Positions 14,479 to 23,505 of a DNA stretch of 64,000 bases are shown here, one piece after another. The DNA is from Rhodopseudomonas sp. BAL398 (GTDB taxonomy: Bacteria; Pseudomonadota; Alphaproteobacteria; Rhizobiales; Xanthobacteraceae): NCBI RefSeq assembly GCF_033001325.1, contig NZ_CP133111.1, positions 1,736,001 through 1,800,000 on the forward strand, written 5' to 3'. The notes under the pieces are model-generated. The model worked only from the letters and a program-made list of their open reading frames with translations, had not been told where the DNA came from and made no database searches. The first letter of the stretch is position 1. The number at the start of each line of letters is the position of its first letter. The translations under genes and the position numbers were made by a program.

Positions 14479-15117
14479 ATGATCGTCGCGTTGCTGAACC
14501 AGAAGGGCGGCGTCGGCAAGACGACGCTAGCCCTGCATCTCGCCGGTGAATGGGCGCGCCGTGGGAAGCGCGTCACGCTGATCGATGCCGACCCCCAGGG
14601 CTCGGCGCTCGACTGGTCGCAGCAGCGAAGCCGTGAGGGGTTGGAGCGGCGGTTCGGTGTCGTCGGCCTGGCGCGCGATACGCTCCACCGTGAGGCGCCG
14701 GAGTTGGCCCGCGACGCCGACCATGTCGTCATCGACGGTCCGCCGCGCGTCGCCGGGCTTATGCGCTCGGCGCTGCTCGCCGCCGACCTTGTCCTGATCC
14801 CGGTGCAGCCTTCGCCGCTCGACGGCTGGGCTTCCGCAGAGATGCTGGGCCTGCTCGGCGAAGCGCGCATCTACCGCCCGCAGCTCGCCGCCCGGTTCGT
14901 GCTGAACCGCTGCGCCGCCCGCACCGTGCTCGCCCGCGAGACCGCCGAGACGCTGGCGGATCACGACCCGCCCCTGCTTTCGACCACGATCGGCCAGCGC
15001 ATCGTCTTCGCCGATGTCTTGCAGACCGGCCGGCTCGCCGCCGAGCAGGACGAGGATTGCCTTGGCGCACGCGAGATCGCCGCGCTCGCGGCGGAAGTCG
15101 CGAGGATCGGCGCATGA
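14479..15117 (+). CDS. parA: ParA-family partition ATPase, 212 aa
   Basis: The deviant Walker A motif KGGVGKTT is at residues 9-16, followed by LIDADPQGSALDWS (A') and VVIDGPPRV (Walker B). These mark the short type Ib ParA without an N-terminal DNA-binding domain. ParA ATPases move DNA along the nucleoid. The ATG at 14479 follows GGGAGACCGTC. The stop overlaps the next ATG (ATGA). Here it should stabilise the element, with the downstream 84-aa protein as likely partner. A separate ParB-like gene ends at the left edge of the window. Confidence 0.9.
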   Translation: MIVALLNQKGGVGKTTLALHLAGEWARRGKRVTLIDADPQGSALDWSQQRSREGLERRFGVVGLARDTLHREAPELARDADHVVIDGPPRVAGLMRSALLAADLVLIPVQPSPLDGWASAEMLGLLGEARIYRPQLAARFVLNRCAARTVLARETAETLADHDPPLLSTTIGQRIVFADVLQTGRLAAEQDEDCLGAREIAALAAEVARIGA

Positions 15118-15368
15118 GCGAGCGGTCCCCGAAGCGCAGCTTTGCGGCACGTCCCGCCGATCCCGAAGACTGGATCAAGGCGCCCGACCGCCACGCCGCG
15201 CTTGGCCAGGCTGCCAATAGTTTCTCGGCCCGGCTGACGATCGACGTCACCGCGGACATGCGCGGCCGTATCAAGATCGCCGCCTTTCAGCGCGGCCAGA
15301 CCGTCGCCGACATGCTGCGCGCGCTGTTCGAGCGCGAATTCCCGCCGCCGTCAGGAGAAGGATCATGA
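15114..15368 (+). CDS. Small ribbon-helix-helix-like partition partner, 84 aa
   Basis: The C-terminal half FSARLTIDVTADMRGRIKIA, then RGQTVADMLRALFEREF has the strand-helix-helix pattern of plasmid partition/chromosome-partition accessory proteins. The N-terminal 40 residues are basic and probably flexible. Overlaps at both ends (ATGA with parA and with the DUF2840 gene) show translational coupling. By analogy with type Ib systems it would bind the centromere and stimulate ParA. Candidate binding sites are the palindrome at 14400-14418 and the iterons. Confidence 0.7.
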   Translation: MSERSPKRSFAARPADPEDWIKAPDRHAALGQAANSFSARLTIDVTADMRGRIKIAAFQRGQTVADMLRALFEREFPPPSGEGS

Positions 15369-15886
15369 CCGGCCTTATCGCCGCGCCCACACGCGCCGGC
15401 CGTGCTGCCGCCCAGCCGCCGACCGACGGTCTCACTCAGGTCGAGCTGGTCTGGATCGAGAAGCAGACGGAGCACTGGATCCGCTTCGGCCGCGACGTGC
15501 GCGAGCAGATCCTCGATCGCCGCCGCCGTATCCTCTTCTTCCCTCCCGGCGCCGTTTTTGGCCTCGTGCGGTGGGCCTCGAACGAGCACGGGACCGTGCT
15601 GTCCCGGCTCGACATCGTGCGGGCTAGCGCTCCCGGCCAGCCCCTTCAGACCGTACCGACCGTGACGCCTGGCGGCGAGGTGCTGCTACGCGCCGAGAGC
15701 TGGCCGAAGGTCGAGCGGGTGCTCCAGCTCATCGACGGCATCGAGGCGAGCGGCGTCGATCCGGTGGACGTCGCGCCTGACCATTGGCGCCACGTCCACA
15801 ACCGCCTCGCTGCCGGCGAAGCACCGCGCGTCTACACCCTGCGGCGTCACCGCGCCTTCCTGCTTCGTCAGGCGATCGGCGCATGA
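15365..15886 (+). CDS. DUF2840 domain protein, 173 aa
   Basis: The family motif LTQVELVWIEKQTEHWIRFG near residue 23, then RRRRILFFPPGAVFGLVRWA and the later SWPKVERVLQLIDGIEASG are typical of DUF2840. The protein is soluble with no signal sequence. It is coupled by a 4-bp overlap to the upstream partner gene and by another to traF downstream. The family occurs almost only between ParA and TraF in these elements. Its function is unknown. Confidence 0.85.
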   Translation: MTGLIAAPTRAGRAAAQPPTDGLTQVELVWIEKQTEHWIRFGRDVREQILDRRRRILFFPPGAVFGLVRWASNEHGTVLSRLDIVRASAPGQPLQTVPTVTPGGEVLLRAESWPKVERVLQLIDGIEASGVDPVDVAPDHWRHVHNRLAAGEAPRVYTLRRHRAFLLRQAIGA

Positions 15887-16428
15887 TCCGGCTCGGCTAC
15901 GCCATCGCCACGACCTGCGCGGTGTCTGTCATGGGCGTGATCTCCATCGTCACTTTCGTGCCAAAGGTCATCTGGAACGCCTCCGCCAGCACGCCGATTG
16001 GCCTCTACACCATCGATCCCGACCCGTCGCCGCAGCTCACGGATCTGGTCGCTATCCGCGCGCCCGAGCCGCTCGCATCCTTCATGGTCGAGCGAGGCTA
16101 CATCGGTCGCGGCGTTCCGTTGATGAAGCGCGTCGCCGCGCTTCCAGGGCAGCGCGTCTGCCGGGCCGGTCATGACATCACCGTCGACGCCATAAAGCTC
16201 GGTGAGGCGCTCGACCGCGACAGCAACGGGCGTCCATTGCCTGTCTGGCAGGGCTGCCGCGTCGTCGCTGATGGCGAGCTGTTCCTGATGAACTGGCAGG
16301 TCCGTGGCAGCCTCGACGGCCGCTATTTCGGACCGCTTCCGGCCTCCGCCGTGATCGGCCGGGCAACCCCTCTCTACACCGACGAGGACGGCGATAGCCG
16401 CTTCGTCTGGCGCGCGCCGACGCGGTGA
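15883..16428 (+). CDS. traF: TraF-type S26 signal peptidase, 181 aa
   Basis: One N-terminal membrane segment (about 8-29) is followed by the serine box SASTPIGLY with the catalytic Ser at about residue 36. MKRVAALPG carries the general-base Lys at about 82. Later WQVRGSLDGRYFGPLPASAV matches the family C-terminal box. TraF of RP4 processes and cyclises the TrbC pilin, which fits with the trbC gene at 23173. The start overlaps the DUF2840 stop. Confidence 0.9.
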   Translation: MIRLGYAIATTCAVSVMGVISIVTFVPKVIWNASASTPIGLYTIDPDPSPQLTDLVAIRAPEPLASFMVERGYIGRGVPLMKRVAALPGQRVCRAGHDITVDAIKLGEALDRDSNGRPLPVWQGCRVVADGELFLMNWQVRGSLDGRYFGPLPASAVIGRATPLYTDEDGDSRFVWRAPTR

Positions 16429-16474
16429 CGGCGCTCCCATGCCCCTCTTCACCGCACTCTGAAGGAGACCTCCA

Positions 16475-16822
16475 ATGTCCGTTATCGGTCAATTCATGCG
16501 CGAGAACGATGGCTTCATCGGCCACCTGACGACGCTGTCGCTGCACCAGGACATCATCATCGTTCCAGCCGAGCCGTCCGATGCAGAGAACGCGCCCGAC
16601 TTTCGCGTCCATGTGCTCGACACCATGAGCAACGAGACCGGCGCGGAGATCGGCGCTGGCTGGAAGCGCACCGGCGAGAAGGCGGGCGACTACGTCTCGC
16701 TACAGCTCGACGACCCGACCTTCGCTCACCCGATCCGCGCCAATCTCTTCCAGTCCGCCGACGACAAGGCCGCCTGGGGCCTGCACTGGAACCGCCCGCC
16801 CAAGCGCAGCGAGCGGGACTGA
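16475..16822 (+). CDS. Second DUF736 family protein, 115 aa
   Basis: MSVIGQFMRENDGFIGHLTT at the start, then EIGAGWKRTGEKAGDYVSLQ and PIRANLFQSADDKAAWGLHW match DUF736, but with clear divergence from the copy at 10856-11182. GAAGGAGACCTCCA precedes the ATG. It lies in the transfer operon between traF and the transglycosylase gene, with 3 bp to the latter. Two diverged copies in fixed positions suggest separate roles rather than recent duplication. Confidence 0.85.
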   Translation: MSVIGQFMRENDGFIGHLTTLSLHQDIIIVPAEPSDAENAPDFRVHVLDTMSNETGAEIGAGWKRTGEKAGDYVSLQLDDPTFAHPIRANLFQSADDKAAWGLHWNRPPKRSERD

Positions 16823-16825
16823 GCG

Positions 16826-17587
16826 ATGCCCATCGCCCGCAGCCTGCCTGCCGCCGGAGGGAGGATCACCCTCCGGCGCGCAGCCTTCCTTCTCCTTTCC
16901 GGCCTGATCCTTCTCGCGCCGGGCGCAGGCCCTGCACACGCGCAGCAGGCGCCGGCCGAGCGGCCGTCATCCCGCGATCCCTATGGCGCTTACATCGCCG
17001 AGGCGGCGCAGCGGTTCGGCGTTCCCGAAGCATGGATTCGGGCCGTCATGCGCGTCGAGAGCGCAGGCGATGTACGCGCCATCTCTTCGGCCGGCGCGAT
17101 GGGCCTGATGCAGGTCATGCCCACAACGTGGGCCGACTTGCGCGTCCGGCATCGGCTCGGCGGCAATCCCTACGACCCACGCGACAATATTCTGGCGGGC
17201 GCCGCGTATCTGCGCGAGATGCACGACCGCTACGGATCGCCCGGCTTTCTGGCGGCCTACAATGCCGGTCCGGGCCGCTACGAAGAGTATCTCGCTGGCC
17301 GCGCGCTGCCGGCCGAAACGCGCGCCTATGTCGCGACGCTCGCGCCGATTGTCGGCGGCGGTGACCTCAGCGGCCCCGTCAGGGTGGCCGCCGCTGATCC
17401 GCTCGCCTGGACCCGCGCGCCGCTCTTCGTCGTGCAGTCGTCCGGCATTAAGTCTGCCGTGCCGCTGCAATCTGACAGTACGTCCGATGACGCTACCGCA
17501 GCAATCTCGGAGCGCGATCAAGGTCCGTCGGCTTCACGCACCGAAGGCCTTTTCGTTGCAAGAAGCGTCTCCGGTGGTCCGCGATGA
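16826..17587 (+). CDS. Lytic transglycosylase (conjugation-associated), 253 aa
   Basis: A signal peptide covers about residues 1-39 (cut after AHA). The SLT domain follows, with the catalytic Glu in MRVESAG at about 78, then SAGAMGLMQVMPTTWADL, GNPYDPRDNILAGAAYLREM and YNAGPGRYEEY. It opens peptidoglycan for the secretion channel, as VirB1/TrbN do. The C-terminal about 90 residues are low-complexity and variable. The start at 16826 follows the DUF736 stop by 3 bp. Confidence 0.9.
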   Translation: MPIARSLPAAGGRITLRRAAFLLLSGLILLAPGAGPAHAQQAPAERPSSRDPYGAYIAEAAQRFGVPEAWIRAVMRVESAGDVRAISSAGAMGLMQVMPTTWADLRVRHRLGGNPYDPRDNILAGAAYLREMHDRYGSPGFLAAYNAGPGRYEEYLAGRALPAETRAYVATLAPIVGGGDLSGPVRVAAADPLAWTRAPLFVVQSSGIKSAVPLQSDSTSDDATAAISERDQGPSASRTEGLFVARSVSGGPR

Positions 17588-17664
17588 CCGCGTTCGCACC
17601 TGATCGGGCCGTGGCGTGCTCTGGCGGACGGAAAGCGGTCCGCAGAGGAGGAGACGACAGCACA

Positions 17665-17820
17665 ACCGCACGATGGCGAGATAAAAGCCGGCGATGTGCG
17701 GCTTGGTGCGGTCGTGTGTTTTCAGAGGCTTATGGCGCATTTGCGCGAGGTGCGCCTGATCGGCGCAGCCTGCGCATTCGCCATTTCGTCAAGGATTATC
17801 GCGCGTTTGCGCGATGTGCG
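17665..17820. repeat. oriT-like repeat region upstream of the relaxase gene
   Basis: The 244-bp gap 17588-17831 has no credible gene. It contains two 25-bp direct repeats at 17730-17754 and 17796-17820 that differ at three positions. Each holds a GCGC-NTTT-GCGC inverted repeat (TTATGGCGCATTTGCGCGA in the first). An inverted repeat ACCGCAC (17665-17671)/GTGCGGT (17706-17712) and a further GCGATGTGCGG at 17691-17701 share the end of the repeats. Position and structure fit an oriT with relaxase and accessory sites. The nick site cannot be placed by eye. Confidence 0.55.
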
Positions 17821-17831
17821 GGGCCTCGACC

Positions 17832-19568
17832 ATGAGCGGCGAGGACGATTTCCGCATCCGGCCCGGCCGCATCCGTTCGACCCGTGCGCAGCAGGCGCGG
17901 CCCTTCATTGCCCAGGCGCTCGCCGCCGCACAGCGGGCCGGTGGACGCGTCTCGCGCTCCGGCCAGATCAGCAAGGGCAATCGCTCCCGGTTCGGCCGCG
18001 GTCAGCGCGCGACCGTGCAGGCGAACCGATTGCTCACCAGCCGATCGCGCAACGTTGTCATCAAGACGCGCGTCGTCCGTCATGGCGCTCGCGCCGCGCC
18101 GCTCAGCGCGCACCTCAGCTATCTCCGGCGCGAGGGCGTTACCCGGGATGGGGAGAAGGCCCGGCTGTTCGGTCCTGAGACCGAAGACGCCGATCCCAAG
18201 GCCTTCGCCGAGCGGACCCAGGACGACCGGCATCATTTCCGGTTCATCGTCTCCCCCGAGGACGCGACGGAGATGTCCGACCTCAAGACCTACGCCCGCG
18301 ACCTGATGGGGCAGATGGAAAACGACCTCGGCACCAAGCTCGATTGGGTCGGTGTCGATCACTGGAACACGGACAATCCGCACGTCCACATCATCCTGCG
18401 CGGGCGCACGGACGACGGCCAGGACCTCGTTATCTCCCGCGACTACATCAAGGAAGGCATGCGCGCCCGCGCGCAGGATCTCGTCACGCAGGAGCTGGGG
18501 CCGCGCACCGATCACGAGATCCATCGCAATCTGGAACGGCAGGTCGATGCCGAACGCTGGACCAACCTAGATCGGCAGCTTGCCCGCGACAGCTATCGCA
18601 CGGGCGTCGCCGACTTCGCCCCACATCCCGATCGGCAGCCAGACGAATTCCACGCGCTGAAGGTCGGTCGCCTGCGCAAGCTGGAGACACTCGGCCTCGC
18701 CGATCAGGTCGGCCCCGGCCAGTGGGTCGTATCGGAGAATGCCGAGAAGACGCTGCGCGCGCTCGGCGAGCGCGGCGACATCATCAAGCGCATCCACCGC
18801 GGCCTGACCGAACGCGGCATCGAGCGCGGCGCCGCGAGCTATGTGCTCGCCGGCGAGAGCATCGACGATCCGGTCATCGGCCGGCTGGTCGATCGCGGCC
18901 TCGATGACGAGCTGAAGGGCACGGCCTATGCCGTGGTCGACGGGACCGACGGCCGTACGCACCACATCAAACTGCCCGATCTCGACGCGGCCGGTGACAG
19001 CGCGCCGGGCTCGATCGTCGAACTACGGAAATTCGACGATGTGCAGGGACGCAGGCGGGTCGCGCTCGCCGTGCGCTCGGATCTCGATATCTCCGCCCAA
19101 GTCAACGCCACCGGCGCGACCTGGCTCGACCGGCAGGCGATCGCCCGCGAGCCGCTAGCGCTCGGCGGCGGCGGCTTCGGCGCGGAGGTGCGTCAGGCGA
19201 TGGACCGGCGCGCCGACCATCTCATCAACCAAGGGCTCGCCGAACGGCAGACGCGCGGCGTCAGCTTCTCGCCCGGACTGATCGACACACTGCGCCAGCG
19301 CGAGGTGGAGGCCCTCGGCGAGAAGCTCGCGGCGGAGACCGGCCGGCCTTTCACCAAGGCCGGGACAGGCGAGTATGTGGCAGGGACCTATCGGCAGCGC
19401 TTCGCACTCGCGTCCGGCCGCTTCGCCATGATCGACGACGGGCTCGGCTTCCAGCTCGTGCCCTGGACGCCATCCCTCGAACGCCAGCTTGGCCAGCACG
19501 TCTCCGGCGTCTCACGCGGCGCCGGCGTCGACTGGAGCTTCGGCCGCAAACGCGGTCTCGGCATGTAG
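17832..19568 (+). CDS. Relaxase/mobilisation nuclease, DUF3363 type, 578 aa
   Basis: The relaxase domain has the three-histidine metal site H177, H184 and H186 (DHWNTDNPHVHIIL), preceded by DDRHHFRFIVSPEDA. The C-terminal half, from about 290, is DUF3363, including GLGFQLVPWTPSLERQLGQH. The N-terminus is very basic (RGQRATVQANRLLTSRSRN), suited to DNA. The candidate catalytic tyrosine is not obvious; HLSYLRREGV near residue 95 is one option. The ATG at 17832 was chosen over 17814, which lies in the oriT repeat. It nicks oriT and pilots the strand to TraG. Confidence 0.85.
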   Translation: MSGEDDFRIRPGRIRSTRAQQARPFIAQALAAAQRAGGRVSRSGQISKGNRSRFGRGQRATVQANRLLTSRSRNVVIKTRVVRHGARAAPLSAHLSYLRREGVTRDGEKARLFGPETEDADPKAFAERTQDDRHHFRFIVSPEDATEMSDLKTYARDLMGQMENDLGTKLDWVGVDHWNTDNPHVHIILRGRTDDGQDLVISRDYIKEGMRARAQDLVTQELGPRTDHEIHRNLERQVDAERWTNLDRQLARDSYRTGVADFAPHPDRQPDEFHALKVGRLRKLETLGLADQVGPGQWVVSENAEKTLRALGERGDIIKRIHRGLTERGIERGAASYVLAGESIDDPVIGRLVDRGLDDELKGTAYAVVDGTDGRTHHIKLPDLDAAGDSAPGSIVELRKFDDVQGRRRVALAVRSDLDISAQVNATGATWLDRQAIAREPLALGGGGFGAEVRQAMDRRADHLINQGLAERQTRGVSFSPGLIDTLRQREVEALGEKLAAETGRPFTKAGTGEYVAGTYRQRFALASGRFAMIDDGLGFQLVPWTPSLERQLGQHVSGVSRGAGVDWSFGRKRGLGM

Positions 19569-19593
19569 CCCAATCAAGAAAGGAGTAACCGCC

Positions 19594-21582
19594 ATGTCGG
19601 CGACCAAGATTCTGTGGGGCCAGCTTATCACCGTCTGCCTTATCGTGCTGATGACGACTTGGGCCGCGACGCAATGGACGGCCTACCGGCTCGGCTTCCA
19701 GCCCCAGCTTGGGCAGCCGTGGTTCGAGCTGGCTGGCTGGCCGATCTACTATCCCCCGGCCTTCTTCTGGTGGTGGTACTTCTATGATGCCTATGCCCCG
19801 CCGATCTTCGTCGAGGGCGCTTACATCGCCGCCTCTGGTGGCTTCATCGCCATCGCGGTCGCGATCGGCATGTCGGTCTGGCGAGCGCGCGAGGCCAAGA
19901 ATGTCGAGACCTACGGCTCGGCCCGCTGGGCGCGCCCTGACGAGGTGAAGGCAGCGGGGCTGCTCGGACCCGACGGCGTCGTGCTCGGCAAGCACGAGAA
20001 AGACTATCTCCGCCACGATGGCCCCGAGCATGTGCTGTGCTTCGCTCCGACGCGATCCGGCAAGGGCGTCGGCCTCGTCGTGCCGTCGCTGCTGACCTGG
20101 CCGGGCTCCGCCATCGTCCACGACATCAAGGGGGAGAACTGGACGCTGACGGCAGGCTTTCGATCCCGCCACGGCCGCGTGCTGCTGTTCGATCCGACGA
20201 ATGCGAAGTCGGCGGCCTACAACCCGCTGCTCGAGGTGCGGCGCGGCGAGTGGGAAGTCCGCGACGTGCAGAACATCGCCGACATTCTCGTCGACCCGGA
20301 AGGATCGCTCGAGAAGCGAAATCACTGGGAGAAGACGTCGCACGCGCTCTTGGTTGGCGCGATCCTGCACGTCCTCTATGCCGAGGCCGACAAGACCTTG
20401 GCCGGCGTCGCCGCCTTCCTCTCCGATCCGAAACGGCCGATCGAGTCGACCCTCGCGGCGATGATGAAGACGGCCCACCTCGGCGAGGCCGGCCCGCACC
20501 CGGTGATCGCCAGCGCCGCCCGCGAACTCCTCAACAAATCCGACAACGAGCGGTCCGGCGTGCTGTCGACGGCGATGTCGTTCCTCGGACTCTATCGAGA
20601 CCCGGTCGTCGCCGAGGTCACCCGGCGCTGCGATTGGCGCATCGTGGACATTGTCGGCAGCAAGCACCCGACCACGCTCTACCTCGTGGTGCCGCCGTCG
20701 GACATCAACCGCACCAAGCCGCTCATCCGCCTGATCCTCAATCAGGTCGGCCGCCGCTTGACCGAGGACCTCCAGGCGAAGGGCAACCGCCATCGGCTGC
20801 TGCTCATGCTCGACGAATTTCCCGCGCTCGGCCGCCTCGACTTCTTCGAAAGCGCGCTGGCGTTCATGGCGGGTTACGGCCTGAAGGCCTTCCTCATCGC
20901 CCAGTCGCTGAACCAGATCGAGAAGGCCTATGGGCCGAACAACTCGATTCTCGACAACTGCCATGTTCGCGTGAGCTTTGCCACCAACGACGAACGCACC
21001 GCCAAGCGGGTATCGGACGCACTCGGCACAGCCACCGAGATGAAGGCGATGAAGAACTATGCCGGGCACCGGCTGTCGCCGTGGTTGGGGCATCTGATGG
21101 TCTCGCGCTCCGAGACTGCCCGGCAGCTTCTGACGCCGGGCGAGATCATGCAGCTTCCCCCATCGGATGAGATCGTCATGGTCGCGGGCATCCCGCCGAT
21201 CCGGGCGAAGAAGGCCCGATACTACGAGGATCGGCGGCTTCAGGAGCGCATCCTGACCCCGCCGACTCTGACAAAGCCGCGAACAGGTCAGGCCGACGAC
21301 TGGAGTAACCTGGCGCTGCCGACGACGCCGGATCTCTACGCGCCGATCGGTGCGCAGGAGGAGGCAGCGGACGATGATCCGACAGAATCCGAGCGCCGTC
21401 GCCAGCCGGAACTGAGCCGAACGAAGACCGTCGAGCGCAAGGATATCATCGAAAACGAGTTCGAAATCGATCCTCGCGATGACGTGGAGGAGGATGCCGC
21501 GCGCCTCGGCCGCATGAACCAGACCATGCGCCAGGTTGCCCGTCAGGCCTCGCTCGACCCGGGTGACGGGATCGAATTGTAG
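19594..21582 (+). CDS. traG: TraG/VirD4-type coupling protein, 662 aa
   Basis: Two N-terminal membrane segments (about 8-26 and 84-103) are followed by ETYGSARWARPDE, the Walker A PTRSGKGVG with Lys at about 157, the long all-alpha region, and Walker B LLLMLDEFPALGR with Asp at about 407. The C-terminus is acidic. AAGGAG precedes the ATG at 19594. It recruits the relaxosome to the type IV channel and powers DNA export. Spacing to the relaxase gene is 25 bp, so both belong to one operon. Confidence 0.95.
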   Translation: MSATKILWGQLITVCLIVLMTTWAATQWTAYRLGFQPQLGQPWFELAGWPIYYPPAFFWWWYFYDAYAPPIFVEGAYIAASGGFIAIAVAIGMSVWRAREAKNVETYGSARWARPDEVKAAGLLGPDGVVLGKHEKDYLRHDGPEHVLCFAPTRSGKGVGLVVPSLLTWPGSAIVHDIKGENWTLTAGFRSRHGRVLLFDPTNAKSAAYNPLLEVRRGEWEVRDVQNIADILVDPEGSLEKRNHWEKTSHALLVGAILHVLYAEADKTLAGVAAFLSDPKRPIESTLAAMMKTAHLGEAGPHPVIASAARELLNKSDNERSGVLSTAMSFLGLYRDPVVAEVTRRCDWRIVDIVGSKHPTTLYLVVPPSDINRTKPLIRLILNQVGRRLTEDLQAKGNRHRLLLMLDEFPALGRLDFFESALAFMAGYGLKAFLIAQSLNQIEKAYGPNNSILDNCHVRVSFATNDERTAKRVSDALGTATEMKAMKNYAGHRLSPWLGHLMVSRSETARQLLTPGEIMQLPPSDEIVMVAGIPPIRAKKARYYEDRRLQERILTPPTLTKPRTGQADDWSNLALPTTPDLYAPIGAQEEAADDDPTESERRRQPELSRTKTVERKDIIENEFEIDPRDDVEEDAARLGRMNQTMRQVARQASLDPGDGIEL

Positions 21583-21591
21583 GGGCCGGCC

Positions 21592-22023
21592 GTGACGAAA
21601 CCTCCCAAGAAGCAGCGGCTGTCGGTCTATCTCGATCCCGATGTGATGAAGGCGCTCGCCGCTCACGCCGCGCGGCGAGACCTGTCCCTGTCGCTGGTCG
21701 CGGAAGCCGGCATCGCCTCCTTCCTGTCGCCTGATGCCGCGGAACGGCAAGAGGCGGCCACCGCCAAGCGGCTCGACCAGCTCGATCGTCGCATGGCGCG
21801 GATGGAGCGCGATCTTGGCATATCGGTCGAGACGCTCGCCGTGTTTATCCGCTTCTGGCTGACGTCCAACCCGCCACTGCCAGAGCCGGCGCAGATCGCG
21901 GCGCGTGCGAAGGCCGCCGAGCGCTACGAAGCTTTCGTCACGGCCCTTGGCCGACGACTCGCGCAGGGACCGAAGCTCAGGCAGGAAATTGCGGAAGACA
22001 TCCCCGCGCGCGACGCGGAATAA
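21592..22023 (+). CDS. CopG-type ribbon-helix-helix protein, 143 aa
   Basis: KKQRLSVYLDPDVMKALAAH, then RRDLSLSLVAEAGIASFL near residues 6-45 is a ribbon-helix-helix, followed by a coiled-coil-like stretch (KRLDQLDRRMARMERDLGIS) and a helical C-terminus. The GTG at 21592 lies 10 bp after the traG stop. Proteins in this spot between TraG and TrbB are typical of the element family and may regulate transfer genes or help assemble the relaxosome. Confidence 0.8.
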   Translation: MTKPPKKQRLSVYLDPDVMKALAAHAARRDLSLSLVAEAGIASFLSPDAAERQEAATAKRLDQLDRRMARMERDLGISVETLAVFIRFWLTSNPPLPEPAQIAARAKAAERYEAFVTALGRRLAQGPKLRQEIAEDIPARDAE

Positions 22024-22192
22024 TCACTGATCTCCGCATCACAAGTATTCGGGCATTCCGCCGTTTCCCTGTCTTTGTACGCCACAGTACGACGGCCACA
22101 TGATGGTTGTTGTCAGGCCATGATTTCTGCCTCTTCTACTCATCCCCGATCCAGGGCCGCCTGTCGCGGTCCCGCAAGAGAACGGGGACGAC

Positions 22193-23176
22193 GTGGCGGC
22201 CACTCACCAGAAATCGGAGGCGATCCTTCGCGGTGCGCGGATGCTGCGCACGGCCCTGGGGCCGGCGATCGCCACCTTTCTGGAAGATCCCGCGATCGTC
22301 GAGGTGATGCTCAACCCCGATGGGCGGCTCTGGGTCGACCGGCTCTCGGAGGGCCTCTCTGACACCGGTGAACGCCTCTCGCCGGCCGATGGCGAGCGCA
22401 TCATTCGCCTGGTCGCGCATCATGTCGGCGCCGAGGTTCATCCCGGTGCCCCGCGCGTCTCGGCCGAGCTGCCGGAAACGGGGGAGCGGTTCGAGGGGCT
22501 GTTGCCGCCCGTCGTGTCCGCGCCGGCGTTCGCGATCCGCAAGCCCGCGGTCGCGGTGTTCACGCTCGACGACTACGTTGCCGCCAGCATCATGGCCGCA
22601 GGCCAAGCCGAGACGCTGCGCCAGGCTGTCGCCGATCGTCGAAACATCCTCGTTGCAGGCGGCACCTCGACCGGCAAGACCACGCTCACGAATGCGTTGC
22701 TCGCCGAGGTCTCGAAAACCTCGGACCGCGTCGTCCTGATCGAAGACACGCGCGAGCTGCAATGCGCCGCGCCGAACCTAGTCGCCATGCGAACGAAGGA
22801 CGGCGTCGCTTCGCTCTCCGACCTTGTCCGCTCCTCGCTCCGCCTTCGTCCCGATCGCATACCGATTGGCGAAGTGCGCGGAGCTGAGGCGCTCGACCTC
22901 CTGAAGGCCTGGGGCACGGGCCATCCCGGCGGCGTCGGCACGATCCACGCGGGCACCGCCATCGGCGCGCTGCGCCGGATGGAGCAGCTCATCCAGGAAG
23001 CCGTCGTCACCGTCCCGCGCGCCCTCATCGCCGAAACGATCGATCTGGTCGCCGTGCTCTCCGGCCGTGGCGCATCGCGCCGCCTCGCCGAACTCGCCCG
23101 CATCGAGGGTCTCGGCCCCGACGGCGACTACCGCGTCACCCTCGCAACCCAGCCCCCCACAGGAGACCTGTCATGA
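22193..23176 (+). CDS. trbB: TrbB, type IV secretion ATPase, 327 aa
   Basis: VirB11-type hexameric ATPase with Walker [10 protein letters not shown] at about 156-164, the Asp box LIEDTRELQ, Walker B-like IPIGEVRG and the His box [12 protein letters not shown]. The start is a GTG at 22193 after ACGGGGACGAC. A 169-bp gap precedes it and may hold the trb promoter. TrbB drives pilus assembly and substrate transfer at the inner membrane. The stop overlaps trbC (ATGA). Confidence 0.95.
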   Translation: MAATHQKSEAILRGARMLRTALGPAIATFLEDPAIVEVMLNPDGRLWVDRLSEGLSDTGERLSPADGERIIRLVAHHVGAEVHPGAPRVSAELPETGERFEGLLPPVVSAPAFAIRKPAVAVFTLDDYVAASIMAAGQAETLRQAVADRRNILVAGGTSTGKTTLTNALLAEVSKTSDRVVLIEDTRELQCAAPNLVAMRTKDGVASLSDLVRSSLRLRPDRIPIGEVRGAEALDLLKAWGTGHPGGVGTIHAGTAIGALRRMEQLIQEAVVTVPRALIAETIDLVAVLSGRGASRRLAELARIEGLGPDGDYRVTLATQPPTGDLS

Positions 23177-23505
23177 TCCAGCACGCCCTGCGCATCCACC
23201 GCCATATCGCGACAGCGGTATCCGTCACATTCGTCTCGTTGGCTCTGGCGCCGGCCGCCCACGCGTCGGGTTCTTCGATGCCCTGGGAAGCCCCGCTCCA
23301 GTCGATCCTCGAATCGATCGAGGGGCCGGTCGCCAAGATCATCGCCGTGATGATTATCATCATCACCGGCCTGACGCTCGCCTTCGGCGATACGTCGGGC
23401 GGGGCGCGCAAGCTCATCCAGATCGTCTTCGGCCTGTCGATCGCGTTCGCCGCGTCGAGCTTCTTCCTGTCGTTCTTCTCGTTCGGCGGCGGAGCGCTTG
23501 TCTGA
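23173..23505 (+). CDS. trbC: TrbC, conjugative pilin precursor, 110 aa
   Basis: A signal peptide (about 1-32, AAHASG) is followed by two long hydrophobic helices (about 55-72 and 80-102), the layout of VirB2/TrbC pilins. RP4 TrbC is trimmed and cyclised by TraF, and a TraF-type peptidase is encoded at 15883. The gene overlaps trbB and trbD. Confidence 0.9.
   Translation: MIQHALRIHRHIATAVSVTFVSLALAPAAHASGSSMPWEAPLQSILESIEGPVAKIIAVMIIIITGLTLAFGDTSGGARKLIQIVFGLSIAFAASSFFLSFFSFGGGALV

Noticed and set aside
17584-17835. Short open frame between the transglycosylase and relaxase genes
   Set aside because: Runs through the direct repeats of the oriT-like region, Arg/Ala-rich, with no family match.
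19351-21750. A 799-codon open frame on the minus strand
   Set aside because: Antisense to the relaxase end and the traG gene, whose motifs and ribosome site are clear.
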